In this document: positions 22,904 to 33,201 of the stretch, piece by piece | Layout of the letters: each line of letters begins with the position of its first letter | Position numbering within the stretch: position 1 is the stretch's first letter | NCBI GenBank assembly: GCA_022575985.1 | Contig: JAKSXM010000132.1 | Location: forward strand, 15,996,001-16,060,000 | Length of the DNA stretch: 64,000 nt | Reading direction: 5' to 3' | Origin: Anagrus nilaparvatae | Taxonomy: Eukaryota; Arthropoda; Insecta; Hymenoptera; Mymaridae | Notes under the pieces: model-generated | What the model was told of the DNA's origin: nothing | Seen by the model: only the letters and a program-made list of their open reading frames with translations | Database searches by the model: none | Program-made: the position numbers and the translations under genes

Positions 22904-24658
22904 TTAAATTAAACGATTGCTCCTACATTTTGAATATTTGCATGTTACTTCATGAATTAATACAGCACTAGCAGTTAAATGACCAATGAGAATTACAGTT
23001 AACAGTATTATGATTAATCCATCATTTGTATTTTCATCAGATTTTTCAATAGACTTTCGGTTTGCTTTCTTAAGTAAGCATCTTTGTTCAATACCAGATT
23101 CATCGACTCGGGTCTTAATTTTATGAAATTTGTTAACATAAGGTGAATGCAATTTAAATTTTATTACAAAAAAATACGACGGTAAATTGAAATTGTAAAT
23201 TTTAAATCCACGCAACTGAGATTTTGAACTAAATTGAAGATAATTTTTATTATCATCATAATAATCAAAAATATTTGAGGGGTATATATCTAATAAAACA
23301 TGCTTTTCGTATTGATAATCTTTGCAGAATTTTGAATTTGACATTAATTTTTTTGCTTTATTTGTTAATCTTTTTGATGCTGAATTAACGAATGTAAAAT
23401 TATTACAAATTGTAATATTTTTGTCAAATATCTCATCGATTGTAGAAATTAATGGTATTTTTTTTTCAATGAATTTCATTTCAGTTAAACGCATTACGAT
23501 GTCTGATATTTGGAATAACGAAAAGAACATAATTGTTAGATAAATAATTTTGACTTTAAAGTTTTTAATAAAAACATCAGCTGAAAATCCCAATATTAAA
23601 AAAAGTATGTCAAGTAGAGACCATTTAGTTTTGAAAACAAATCGCATAAAAACGTAAATTAAAATTACTAGCATAAAAATGGCAAAAAACGAATAAAATA
23701 CAATGGATGAAACGAAGATTTCATTTTTATAAATTAATGGTGCAAATAAATAATAATTTTGAAAATAATCAATTATGTAAACATGAATCAATTGACCCCT
23801 TCTACCAGCTATCGAAGGGCTTAAATATATATCAAAATTATAATTATCAATATTATCAGACAGGGGATAAATTGGATTAATTAAAGAAAACGATGTCGTG
23901 CTATTGACAATTTTTTCGAAAACATGGTAAGTTTTCTTTAAAATTCTTTCTTTATCATTTTCGTCAAAAGCTATTTTCAATTTATGTCCGTGTAAATTTG
24001 ATAATTTATCAGGAAAAATATTGAATTTATAATTGGCAATATTACCGCCGAAAAATGCTTCAAGAAACGGATTATAATATAATATAAAACTATTGTTTTT
24101 TGAATCATTGAATAAAATGGTAAAATCGAGAAAACCATAAATATAATAACTAGCTTGCAATGTTCTATAAAATTTAGGACTGTGTAAAGTATGAATATCT
24201 TTTGCGTGTACTAATAAATCATTACTAATAAATGTTAACAAAATTTTTGTTCTGGTTGTATATAAAAGTGATGATACGATAAAATTTAACGTTTGACCAA
24301 AATTCATTAAAAATTTTCTTAAATTATAGTCATTAACTAATATTACATGTAGTGGTGCTGATACATTCTGATTATATCGAAATCCTTTATCAAAACTTTT
24401 TTTTCTTAAAGCAAAATAATTTTCAGTAATATCGTCCAAATTGTGAACAACAGTTGGAATTTTTTCCATTAAATTATCAATACAAATTTGAGCTAATTGT
24501 TTTGAGTTTGAATTATTGTAAAATTGATTTTTATAAGTGTGAATCGTTAATTGTCTTGGTTTTATAACGTCTGTGATGTGTTTTAGAGCTTGAGTTAAAT
24601 TTGCGTTCGAATCACAATTGTATTGCAGAAATAACAGTGTGATTAAAATATGCTTCAT
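22904..24658 (-). CDS. divergent ionotropic receptor IR-2, short tail
   Basis: Single-exon gene, 584 residues from the signal-peptide Met at 24658 (MKHILITLLFLQYNCDSNA); a Met 14 codons upstream is also in frame. The domain order is as in its neighbours: N-terminal domain, S1 (HGHKLKIAFDENDKERI), TM1 (FYSFFAIFMLVILIYVFMRF), pore segment (SLLDILFLILGFSADVFIKN), TM2, S2 and TM3. It ends 12 residues after TM3 (SKCRSNRLI), without the roughly 60-residue tail of IR-3 and IR-5. The first half up to S1 matches the IR-1/IR-3 type. The stretch around SPSIAGRRGQLIHVYIIDYF and TM1 matches IR-5 instead, suggesting gene conversion. No disabling change seen, so a membrane chemoreceptor channel of unknown ligand is inferred. 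Confidence 0.75.
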   Translation of the reverse strand: MKHILITLLFLQYNCDSNANLTQALKHITDVIKPRQLTIHTYKNQFYNNSNSKQLAQICIDNLMEKIPTVVHNLDDITENYFALRKKSFDKGFRYNQNVSAPLHVILVNDYNLRKFLMNFGQTLNFIVSSLLYTTRTKILLTFISNDLLVHAKDIHTLHSPKFYRTLQASYYIYGFLDFTILFNDSKNNSFILYYNPFLEAFFGGNIANYKFNIFPDKLSNLHGHKLKIAFDENDKERILKKTYHVFEKIVNSTTSFSLINPIYPLSDNIDNYNFDIYLSPSIAGRRGQLIHVYIIDYFQNYYLFAPLIYKNEIFVSSIVFYSFFAIFMLVILIYVFMRFVFKTKWSLLDILFLILGFSADVFIKNFKVKIIYLTIMFFSLFQISDIVMRLTEMKFIEKKIPLISTIDEIFDKNITICNNFTFVNSASKRLTNKAKKLMSNSKFCKDYQYEKHVLLDIYPSNIFDYYDDNKNYLQFSSKSQLRGFKIYNFNLPSYFFVIKFKLHSPYVNKFHKIKTRVDESGIEQRCLLKKANRKSIEKSDENTNDGLIIILLTVILIGHLTASAVLIHEVTCKYSKCRSNRLI

Positions 24659-24700
24659 TTTTATTATTCGTTGTTTTTCTACACGCATGATTAAAGTCAC

Positions 24701-25140
24701 TTTTTTGGTTTAAATATTTGTATCGAAAACTTTCCTCTAAGCTATCTATTTTTGCACTAGACGAAATTAACAGTTGCAGTAATACTATGCAATAAATAAT
24801 ATCGATTCAGTTGAAAAATTTATTTCAAATCGTTAATTTTTCAATTCTACTAATTGCAAAAATTTTGTACCTAATGTAATATTTACTTATGTCTGCAATC
24901 GATATCCTTAATTAATTATCGCCTAATCTATATGTTCTTCTTCTTGAACAATTGAAATTTTTTATGAAACTAACTGAATATTTATAAAAATTTCACGTTA
25001 TGATTTATTCGGATAACTTCTTTTTAATTATAAGGTCTTTTTTTATTTAAAAATCCAAAAAAGTAGATTTTGATAGCAACCCATAAATTTTTAAAGAAAT
25101 TTGAAGGATTTACCGTACATGAAAATTATTTTTAGTACCT
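24701..25140. other. 5' flank of IR-2
   Basis: Collinear with the IR-1 and IR-3 upstream regions and lacking the insertion found upstream of IR-3. No core promoter element can be named. Confidence 0.5.
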
Positions 25141-25142
25141 TT

Positions 25143-25625
25143 TAGCCTCAGACCAAGCCTTCTGTATAGCTTGTGTATGCTTAGTGGCAAAAAATACTTT
25201 AGTGAATTCTGAAATTTGGAAAGAGGTGCCGCAATGAGCCTAAGTAGGCATCATAGTTAGACATTCATAAGCCTGTAAAAAAATTTTTAGTCAAAAACTA
25301 TGTCAGAGATGGGAGGTATTAGCCTCATATCGAACCTTCTCTACAGCTCATTTATGCTAAGCAGCCAAGAATACTTTAGAGAATTCAAAAAATTTGGGAA
25401 GTGGTGCCGCAATGAGCCCAAGTAGGCATTCCATCTGTGAGATATTTTGTGGCTAAAATTTTTTTAAAGACTTATGAATGTCTAAAAATGATGCCTCCTT
25501 AGGTTCATTATGGCACCTTCCCAAATTTTAGAATTTACTAAAGTGTTTTTGGCTGCTAAACATAAATAGTCTGTAGAGAAGGCTCAGTCTGAGGCTAATA
25601 TCTCCCTTCTCTGACATAGTTCGAT
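25143..25625. mobile_element. palindromic repeat with two direct and one inverted unit
   Basis: A unit of about 180 bp containing 'gtgccgcaatgagcc' occurs at about 25150-25300 and 25320-25470, then inverted at about 25485-25620 ('cattatggcaccttcccaaa'). The left edge reads 'cctcagaccaagccttct' and the right part 'gaaggctcagtctgagg', which are inverted ends. Non-coding. Confidence 0.7.
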
Positions 25626-25639
25626 ACTTAGACTCATTT

Positions 25640-25775
25640 TAAATTTTAAATTTCTTTATGAAAAAAAACTATGGTAAATTAAAATAATTTATGCAACTGA
25701 AAATTTAACTTTTAAAATTTTACTTTGATAACGTCTATAAAGTGTGTTTTAGAACTTATTTCATAGTTACTATTA
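25640..25775 (-). pseudogene. very short relic of an IR gene
   Basis: 'aaaaactatggtaaattaaaat' matches the S2-region block seen at 10240 and 33472. A few dozen bases later 'gataacgtctataaagtgtgttttagaactt' matches the N-terminal coding block at 24562-24595. This would be an internally deleted, dead copy; the matches are short. Confidence 0.4.
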
Positions 25776-26075
25776 CGTAATTTTTTGAGCTTGAGAATTT
25801 TAAAATTAATTAAAAAAAAAAAAAAAATAGATAATTCAATATTTATATTATTATTTGCTCTATTTATAGGCATAAATTAAATCGAAAAAGACTCATTGTA
25901 AATCGAAGCGACACTGCATAAAAATTAAATGTAATATTTGTGTTAGCAACACTGGTAACAATATTTTGTTTACTAAATAATAATTGTTTTACAATATTTT
26001 TATGTTAAATAAATTAAATTTTTTATAAAAATAATAAATGATTTACTTAATTAAATATTTCTGACAGTGAAATAT

Positions 26076-26640
26076 TGGGCCACCATTGAATGGTATTGAC
26101 TGTCGTTGTACATCCGAGATTTCTTGAAAACAGACCCATAAATGAATTTTTCTTATCAGCGGCCAGAAAACACGTATTTCCTGGCCGCAGTGTGATTCGA
26201 AAATACGTGTTTTCTAGCCACTAACGAAGAAAAATTATGTTTTGGCCTCGGCCGTAAAAAAAGAATATCCCAGATCGCAGTTTACGTGTGATCTGGACCA
26301 TTCTTTACTTTTGTGGCCTAGGATAAAAATATACTATTGTAGAAAAATTCATTTCCGGATTCGTAAAATAAGAATGCATCAAAGTAAAGAATAGGATAAA
26401 TTCCGAAATTCATTTTCTGAAACCTTGTATTCCATACTAAATTTTTGCTTTTTATAAATAATAACTTCTGATATTTTATCATATTTGTACTGATTTTTAG
26501 TAATTTCGATTTATCTGCCTTAAAAACCTTCTAGTTTTTATTATTCTGCATTAGAAAGTTCGTATACTTAATTTTTGGTATTCGGAAAACTTCGCCGGAT
26601 TAGCAAAAACAATTCTGACCAGTGAAAGACGCCCAAATAT
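26076..26640. repeat. 13648-type MITE with a nested hairpin repeat
   Basis: The left end 'gggccaccattgaatggt' and right end 'gaccagtgaaagacgccc' are diverged 13648-type termini. The hairpin repeat ('cagcggccagaaaacacg') is inserted at about 26152-26345, between 'gacccataaatgaattt' and 'aattcatttccggattcg'. Confidence 0.65.
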
Positions 26641-26794
26641 TGTGTTTACATCAAGCAAATTTTATAGTGTTGCCGTTATTTTACGATACATTATGATGAA
26701 GTTTTTTTTAATTTATAAACCAAAATTATTTATACACCGTATGGTTACCCAAAAATTTTAGGGTATAATTTTAATCTTTATAATATTTTCAAGG

Positions 26795-27450
26795 ACTTTA
26801 TCAAAAAAAATCTTCAGTTTTGTTTGTTAAATGCTTTTATTTTGTTATCAAAATTTTCCATAAGAGCCTGAGTTAACGAAATTGTCCATATGAGATATTA
26901 AGTGTTATACTTTCTATTAAATAATATCGATTTCTCTGTGAACTGTTAATTTCTTATCTTAAGTAATTTCCTCGGTAATTTTACTTCTCCTGTAACAATT
27001 AATATTAATAACCATAAAAATAAAAATTAATGTTTAAATAATTGAAGTTATTGATTGAATAATTATTTTTTTAATTTTTCTAACCTTGAAAGCCTTGTTG
27101 ATAATAGAAAAATTGCTCTGTAATGGGAAAGTCTATATTTTAAATATTGGATTTACAGAACACTATTAACTTCTAAATTAAGAGGGTAAATTTTTATTAA
27201 TGTTTTACACGGAAACAGAATATTTTATCAAGGTTTTAAGAACAAATTAAGTAATAATTCTGTCATGTAAAAGTTTTATGATTATCTTTTAATATAAACT
27301 TAGTATTTTTAATGTATGATATAAATTTGTATTATCCAAAAATATAATTAAATAAATTAAAATTTATGAAAAATTAAAATAATGTTTATTATATTAGCTG
27401 CGGTTAAAATCAGAGGAAGATAAACCTTTGAAGCACCCAACTTAACTTAA
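26795..27450. repeat. duplicated 3' flank of IR-3
   Basis: Counterpart of 16005-16966; see that entry. The site 27301-27310 ('tagtattttt', minus strand 'aatactaagt') is the unoccupied version of the insertion at 41223-42187. Confidence 0.8.
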
Positions 27451-27456
27451 AAGCCC

Positions 27457-29400
27457 CTAGCATTCCAAATTTTGTCCTGTGTGTCTCAACTTATATTGTA
27501 CCCCCTGGATGACTCTCGTAACAGGTTTTGTGTAGTTGCATATTCCTAAAAATTTCGCTCCTTTAGCTATTCCAATCATGGTTTCCTTGCAGAGCATGGT
27601 CCCAAAATTACTTTTCTTCGATAGTTTATATGGTGGCTTTACAAAATATACTCGATTATTCCTACTTTTCAAATATTTCCATGTTAATTCATAAATTAAA
27701 ACAAAACTTGCAGTTGAATGACCAATAAGAATTACTGCTAAAAGTGTTCTGATTAATCCATCATTTATATTTTCATAGGATTTTTTACCAGACCTTCTAA
27801 TTTCTTTGTTAAATAACCATTTTCGAAGAATGCCAGATTCATCGATTCTGGTCTTAATTTTATGAAATTTGTTAATATACGGGGAATTTAGTTTCAATTT
27901 AATTACAAAAAAAAACGATGGTAAATTAAAATCGTATGATTGATATTCAAACAATTTTTGCATTAAAAAATTTTCGACATGAATTTTTTTATCAACATGA
28001 TTGTCATTATTTGATGTTACTAATTCTAATAAAACGCTTTTTTCGTATTCATAATAATCATTGCAAATTTTTGAATTTGAAATTAATTTATCTGATTCAC
28101 CGAATAAATTTTTTGAAGGCCGTTGAATTGTAAGATAATCATTACAAACAGTGATATTTTTTTCAAATACTTCATTGATTGTAGAAATTAATGGGACTTT
28201 ATTTTCAACTAATTTTCTTTCTGTCAATTGCATAAAAATGTCTGAAATTTGAAACAATGAAGAAAACATAATTGTAAGGTAAATAATTTTAACTTTAAAG
28301 TTTTTCATTACAACGTTAACTGAAAATCCCAATATCAAGAAAAGTATGTCAAGTAAAGACCATTTCGTTTTCAAAACAAATCGCATAAAAAAGTAAATTA
28401 AAGTTATTATGAAAGAAATTGTTAATAACGAATAAATGGCAATCGACGAAATTTCAATAACACTTTTATAAATTAACGGTGCAAATAAATAAAATTTACA
28501 AAAGTAATCAATTATGTAAACATGAAGCAATGGAGAATTAAAATTATTATATATAAAAGGCGTTAAATAAATATCAAAATTATAATTATAGTTATAATCA
28601 GACCAAGGATAAATTGGATTAATTAAATAAAACGATGACGTGCTATTGACAATTTTTTCGAAAACTCGGTAAGTTTTCAGAAAAATTCTTATTTTATCTA
28701 CTTCGTCAAATGCAATTTTCAATTTATGTCCATGTAAATTTGATAATTTATTAGGAAAAATATTGAATTTGGCACCATAAGTGAATAACATTTTTTTTAA
28801 AAACGGATTATAATATAATACAAAACTATTTTTTTTTAAATCGTTGAATAAAATGGTGAAATCGAGAAAACCATAAATATAATAAGTAGATTGCAATGTT
28901 GTATAAAATTTTGGACTGTATAAAGTAAAAATATCTTTCGCGCTTACTAATAGATCGTTACTAATAAACGTTACTAACAAAATTTTCGTTCTGGTTGTAT
29001 ATAAAAGCGATGAAACGATAAAACTTAACGTTTGACTGAAATTCATTAAAAATTTTCTTAAATTATAGTCATTAACTAATATTACGTGTAGCGGTGCTGA
29101 TATATTCTGATTATAACGAAAAAATTCTTGTTCAACGTTTTTTCTTCTTGAAGTAAAATAATTGTCAGTAATATCGTCCAAATTCTGGACAACAGTTGGG
29201 ATTTTTTCCATTAAATTATCAATAAAAAATTGAGTTAATTTTTCTGACTTTGAATTATTGTAAAATTGATTTTTATAAGTGTGAATCGTTAATTGTCTTG
29301 GTTTTATAACGTTTGTGATGTGTTTTAGAGCTTGAGTTAAATTTGCGTTCGAATCACAATAAAATTGCAGAAATAACAGTGTGATTAAAATATGATTCAT
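27457..29400 (-). CDS. divergent ionotropic receptor IR-3, full length
   Basis: Single-exon gene, 647 residues from the signal-peptide Met at 29400 (MNHILITLLFLQFYCDSNA; an in-frame Met is also at 29442). The N-terminal domain runs to about residue 205, then S1 with HGHKLKIAFDEVDK, TM1 near 305-330, pore segment SLLDILFLILGFSVNVVMKN, TM2, S2 (IPL-like VPLISTINEVFEKN), and TM3 DGLIRTLLAVILIGHSTASF. A long cytoplasmic tail follows, with YFVKPPYKLSKKSNFGTMLCKETMIG and ends LRHTGQNLEC. Length and topology fit insect IRs, which lack introns in many divergent lineages. It is the best intact member on the minus strand and the reference for judging the truncations of IR-1, IR-2 and IR-4. Confidence 0.8.
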   Translation of the reverse strand: MNHILITLLFLQFYCDSNANLTQALKHITNVIKPRQLTIHTYKNQFYNNSKSEKLTQFFIDNLMEKIPTVVQNLDDITDNYFTSRRKNVEQEFFRYNQNISAPLHVILVNDYNLRKFLMNFSQTLSFIVSSLLYTTRTKILLVTFISNDLLVSAKDIFTLYSPKFYTTLQSTYYIYGFLDFTILFNDLKKNSFVLYYNPFLKKMLFTYGAKFNIFPNKLSNLHGHKLKIAFDEVDKIRIFLKTYRVFEKIVNSTSSFYLINPIYPWSDYNYNYNFDIYLTPFIYNNFNSPLLHVYIIDYFCKFYLFAPLIYKSVIEISSIAIYSLLTISFIITLIYFFMRFVLKTKWSLLDILFLILGFSVNVVMKNFKVKIIYLTIMFSSLFQISDIFMQLTERKLVENKVPLISTINEVFEKNITVCNDYLTIQRPSKNLFGESDKLISNSKICNDYYEYEKSVLLELVTSNNDNHVDKKIHVENFLMQKLFEYQSYDFNLPSFFFVIKLKLNSPYINKFHKIKTRIDESGILRKWLFNKEIRRSGKKSYENINDGLIRTLLAVILIGHSTASFVLIYELTWKYLKSRNNRVYFVKPPYKLSKKSNFGTMLCKETMIGIAKGAKFLGICNYTKPVTRVIQGVQYKLRHTGQNLEC

Positions 29401-29684
29401 TTTTATTATTCGTTGTTTTTCTACACGCATGATTAAAGTCACTTTTTTGTTTTAAATATTTGTATCGAAAACAGTGCTCTAAGCTTTCTATTGTAACACT
29501 AGATGAAAGTAGCAAACTATTCAAAAAATAATATCGATGTTGAAAATTTTACTGCAAATAATTAATTTTTATATTCCAAACTAATTACAGAAATTTAGTA
29601 CCGACGGTAATATTCAGTTATGACTGCAATCGATAGTACATTTTCCTTCTTGAACAATTGAATTTTTTTGATATTTTTAATTAA

Positions 29685-30056
29685 TTAAATCAAAACATAT
29701 TTATTTTAATTTATTTATTGATCCCTCTTTTTACAACTTGTTTTTGTATAATAATTAGACGACTAGTTTCAGGAATAAATTCCCATCATCAGGTCTGTAT
29801 TATAATTAAACAAAATTTATTTAAAACATTTGAATAAGATATTGTAACTTTAGATTATGTCTGTATAGACTCTCAATTATTTTATGACTAAATGAAAAAA
29901 ATTTTTTGAATATATATTTTGTATATCATATGAAGATTTTATATTATGAAGATTTTTAAATTATTTCTAGTTTTATAATGTAATAAAGAATTTGAAAAAT
30001 TTTTTTTTTTTTTTTTTTATAAGTGTTTGAAATCACATCTGTTTTTTCTAATGTCC
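29685..30056. mobile_element. insertion upstream of IR-3, probable PLE/retrozyme remnant
   Basis: The matching flanks of IR-1 (about 19035) and IR-2 (about 24950) run directly from 'cttcttgaacaa...tttttt' into 'atgaaactaactgaat'. Upstream of IR-3 about 370 bases intervene between these phrases. The inserted DNA contains the hammerhead motif at 29747-29804 and an AT-rich remainder with a run of about 20 T near 30000. No reverse-transcriptase frame is present. Confidence 0.65.
29747..29804 (-). ncRNA. hammerhead ribozyme, minimal stem III type
   Basis: Read on the minus strand: stem I 5' side UAUAAUA-C-AGAC, core CUGAUGA, stem II GGAAU-UU-AUUCC closed by a U-U mismatch, GAAA, stem III AC-UA-GU (2 bp), cleavage-site GUC, and stem I 3' side GUCU-AAU-UAUUAUA. 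All invariant core residues of the hammerhead are present. Stem I is split into 4 bp and 7 bp by an internal loop (C opposite AAU), the place where tertiary contacts form in natural hammerheads. Self-cleavage is predicted after the C at 29761. Such short-stem-III hammerheads are known from Penelope-like elements and retrozymes. Activity cannot be judged from sequence, and stem III this short usually favours dimers. Confidence 0.7.
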
Positions 30057-30217
30057 AATGAAACTAACTGAATATATATGAAAGTCTCACCAAATGATTT
30101 ATTCAAGTAACTTCTTTTTAATTCTAAAGTCTTAAAAAATAGATTTAGATATCAACCCACAAATTTTTAAAGAAATTTGAAAGATTTATAGTAAGTGAAT
30201 AATATATTAAGTATCAA

Positions 30218-30396
30218 GGGCGTAAAAGTTTCGGCACTAGCGTGAGCACTAGCACGAGTGCTCGGCGAAGCCGGGTACGAGTGATATGTGTTCACGCTCG
30301 TGTCTAAAGTATTTCGCCCATGGTGCTTACACTATTTTTTGCCCCCCTAGGCGTATAACGAGTTCAGAAAATTCTTTACACACGAGTTTTACGCCC
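30218..30396. mobile_element. CG-rich 179-bp palindromic insertion
   Basis: Ends GGGCGTAAAA / TTTTACGCCC, with internal 'gcactagcgtgagcactagc' and 'gtgttcacgctcgtgtc'. It interrupts sequence that is continuous upstream of IR-1 (about 19190-19225). Much richer in CG than its surroundings. No clear target duplication seen. Confidence 0.6.
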
Positions 30397-30474
30397 GGGA
30401 GAGCAAAAAATTATTTCTAGTACCTTTTAAAAAACTAAAAAAATCAAATATGCTTACATGACGATTTCTCAAAA

Positions 30475-30775
30475 AAAAATTATAACCGGTGTGTGTATGT
30501 ACAACCTAAATTCATGGAAAACGTTTGCTACAGCAAAGAGCTAAAATTAATGCATAAATGTTACTCAACATTACAATACAATTTGCTATTTTTATTATTT
30601 ATAATTATCACCTTTACTAGATGCTAAGTTTCTAAACCTAAATTATCCTGAATCCCTAAACTCGTACTATTCGTGCCCGTAATCCATGAATCTGGAATAT
30701 TTTCAGTCCCATTTGACCCCCCCCCCTTAAATTACATACTTTTGATCCCTTCCCCTTGATTTTCGGATTCCCAAT
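30475..30775. repeat. copy of the C-rich dispersed repeat
   Basis: Collinear with 19262-20010 without the MITE, through 'accggtgtgtgtatgtacaa' and 'tcccatttgaccccccccc'. It supplies the empty site for 19355-19719. Confidence 0.75.
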
Positions 30776-31489
30776 ATTATCCATAGACCATTATCAACAA
30801 CTTCAAACGCAAAATTTTTTTTTAGTGAGGAATTCCTTTACTTTGTACGGACGTATTTTTGAGAAACTGTTGCTAATTTTTGATTTTTTATCACGAATTG
30901 ATCGAATTGTTAATTCGTCTTCTTCAAATCTTTTCTTAATTGACGCCACCGTTTTTTTTTTCAAAAACTTCTAAAATCTTTCTTTTTTTGTGCTAAATCC
31001 ATAACATTTTTTTTCCTTCCTGTTTTTTTATTTCGAAAATTTTGAGAATTTTGACGATAAGCAATAATTTGTAAAAACATGAATTTAATTTACAAAAATT
31101 TATGTATATTATGAATTGTAATATATGTATGTACTAAAAATTAAAGTCAACAACAAATACATTGGTTATAGTCTAATAATATTATAATATTAGTTTTTTG
31201 TTTTAATTTGAAAATTAAAAAAAAACCGCGCACAAGCAAAACACGGTCGCAAATATAAAAAAGGGACATTTCAAAAACCGCGAATAGGTGAAATCGTGAA
31301 TACGGAATATTTAAATTAAATTTTACCATTCAGGATAAAAGCGAATAAAAAAGTAGAATAGAAGTAACTTTACATCTACATCGATTTTCAATAAAGATAA
31401 TTGTAATTATAATTGTTTGTAACATTATGAGTTTTTTAATATTTTGGAATACCCATTTCAATATGCTAATGGATTGAAGCTTCAAGGGC
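30776..31489. other. AT-rich spacer
   Basis: Short frames only, of biased composition. No gene or named repeat seen. Confidence 0.4.
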
Positions 31490-31985
31490 ATTTATTTATT
31501 TAACTTTACTTTTTTTTTAATGAGGATTTTAAGTTTAGGTAAGACCTTTTTAATTGCTTAATCAATAATTTCAATTGATGCTAAACCACTTTGGGTGATA
31601 AATATTTATACTTGGCAACATAAATGCGTATTATACATAATTAGGTAAGCTGAAATTACTTAGTCAAAATTAAATTATAAGGGTTACTGAATTTTTTTCT
31701 GGTATACCCATTATATTAATTAAGGGGTTGATTAAGGATCGTCCTTAACAAGCAGAGTTACCATTTAAGTTCTTTAGATCCTTACCAAATTATTTTTCTA
31801 CAACAGTGTAGCTAAAAAAAATAAATTCCCCCAATATCCTGCCTCTCGGCCTTAAAAATCTATTTCTGACGACCATTTTTCTTATCCCTTTTTTTCATTT
31901 TTCTGGTTTTTATTTGTAATGGCCTTTTTTTCGTAAAATTTTTGTACTAGGTTCCGTTTAAAATTTGTCGTAGTAATTTATTTTC
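31490..31985. repeat. dispersed repeat, first copy
   Basis: Collinear with 36385-37265 (shared 'taatcaataattt', 'acagtg-agctaaaaaa', 'taatggcctttttt') and, inverted, with 37560-37735 ('aatggccttgaagcttcaat'). This copy lacks the palindromic insertion present at 36442-36790. Confidence 0.65.
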
Positions 31986-32725
31986 GTAACAAAAATTTAT
32001 CTTAAGCTTTAGCTGTAATAATTTTCGCGCTCAAAATTACACTACCTCTGTCTAGTGGGAGGACTTACTACTATAGAAAGTCCTCCTCTTTTAAAAGAGA
32101 GTGGCCCTCTGGTACTTTGTTCCAATTCACTCCGTTGCGTTTCTGGGACCATTCCCTGCAATCACCTTTAAGAGGTGGTGTACAATAATTTAAAAATTAC
32201 CTGATTTCGCACAATTTCCTACTTGCCTACAACCTTATCAAACCAAGGGGATTAGTCACTAAACTAAATATCTTAAAAACTAATCTACATGTTTACTTAC
32301 TCTGTCAAACTAATTAATATACTTATAAACTAATTATGAGATATTATGTAATGAATTTAATTTAAGTAATTAATAACTTTGATTAAATTAATACATATAT
32401 GTATCAATTTTAAGGCTTGGAATTTTTATAAATATATAAATGAATTTTATATAAAAGAAATAAGAAAACTAATCTTTGTGTTTTGTTATTTTATTCATTT
32501 GAAAATATTTAATTAACATTTAACAAGTTAGTTTCACAATTTATAAAACATTGTGAGGTTTACAATAAATAATTTTATTTGCATTAAAATACAATTTTAT
32601 TTTGTAAAAATTCTGAAAATATTGTAAATTATCAAAAATTCATAAAACACATATTTTTTTTTTCTTTAACTTTATTGAACTTGAGAATAAATAAGCCTAA
32701 TCTCATTTCTTTTAAATTTTCACAT
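31986..32725. other. non-coding region downstream of IR-4
   Basis: Holds a short inverted repeat 'gggaggacttactactatagaaagtcctcct' in two arms at 32059-32090. From about 32460 it resembles the flank of the receptor relic at 10130-10230, and from 32590 the 3' flank of IR-2. No gene seen. Confidence 0.45.
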
Positions 32726-33186
32726 AGAACATGTTCATAGGGAAAATCTCTTGCAGTAGGAAGGGGGGAGGGGGTAACAATAAAAAACAATTTATTTTAA
32801 AGTGGAAAATTCCGATTTTAAAAAATTTTATTTTGATAAAACAAAGTATTCTGGGACTTCTGCAATTTTGGGGATCAGTTTTTATATGTCTAAACATCAT
32901 TTTCTATCTGTTTGGTAGTGTTTGAAAAAATTTTTCAGATCGTTAAAAAATTAGAAAGTTGAAAAGTCGAAATTCCCATGTTATTTAAATGGAAAAATTG
33001 AGGTGCTTACAGGCACGTGTTTTTGCAAAGCAAAAGCAAAATTCTTGGAGCTGGGGACTTTTTATGACCAAAAGTTCACAGAAAAACCCGGGGAGCAAAG
33101 TTTTTCTACAAAATCCAAAATCAGATTCACTCTAGTAAACATGTTCCATGCTTGTTGGTCGTGTAAACACGCAAACAAGTCATGAG
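32726..33186. mobile_element. insertion at the 3' end of IR-4
   Basis: It lies between sequence resembling the IR-2 3' flank and the IR-4 stop region. The right end 'aacatgttccatgcttgttg' followed by 'gtgtaaacacgcaaacaagtc' is the inverted form of the end at 11161-11210, and the left end 'agaacatgttcat' partly mirrors it. Contains a G-rich tract at 32760-32777. Two short frames inside are not gene-like. Confidence 0.55.
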
Positions 33187-33201
33187 TTTTAAATTATTTA
33201 T

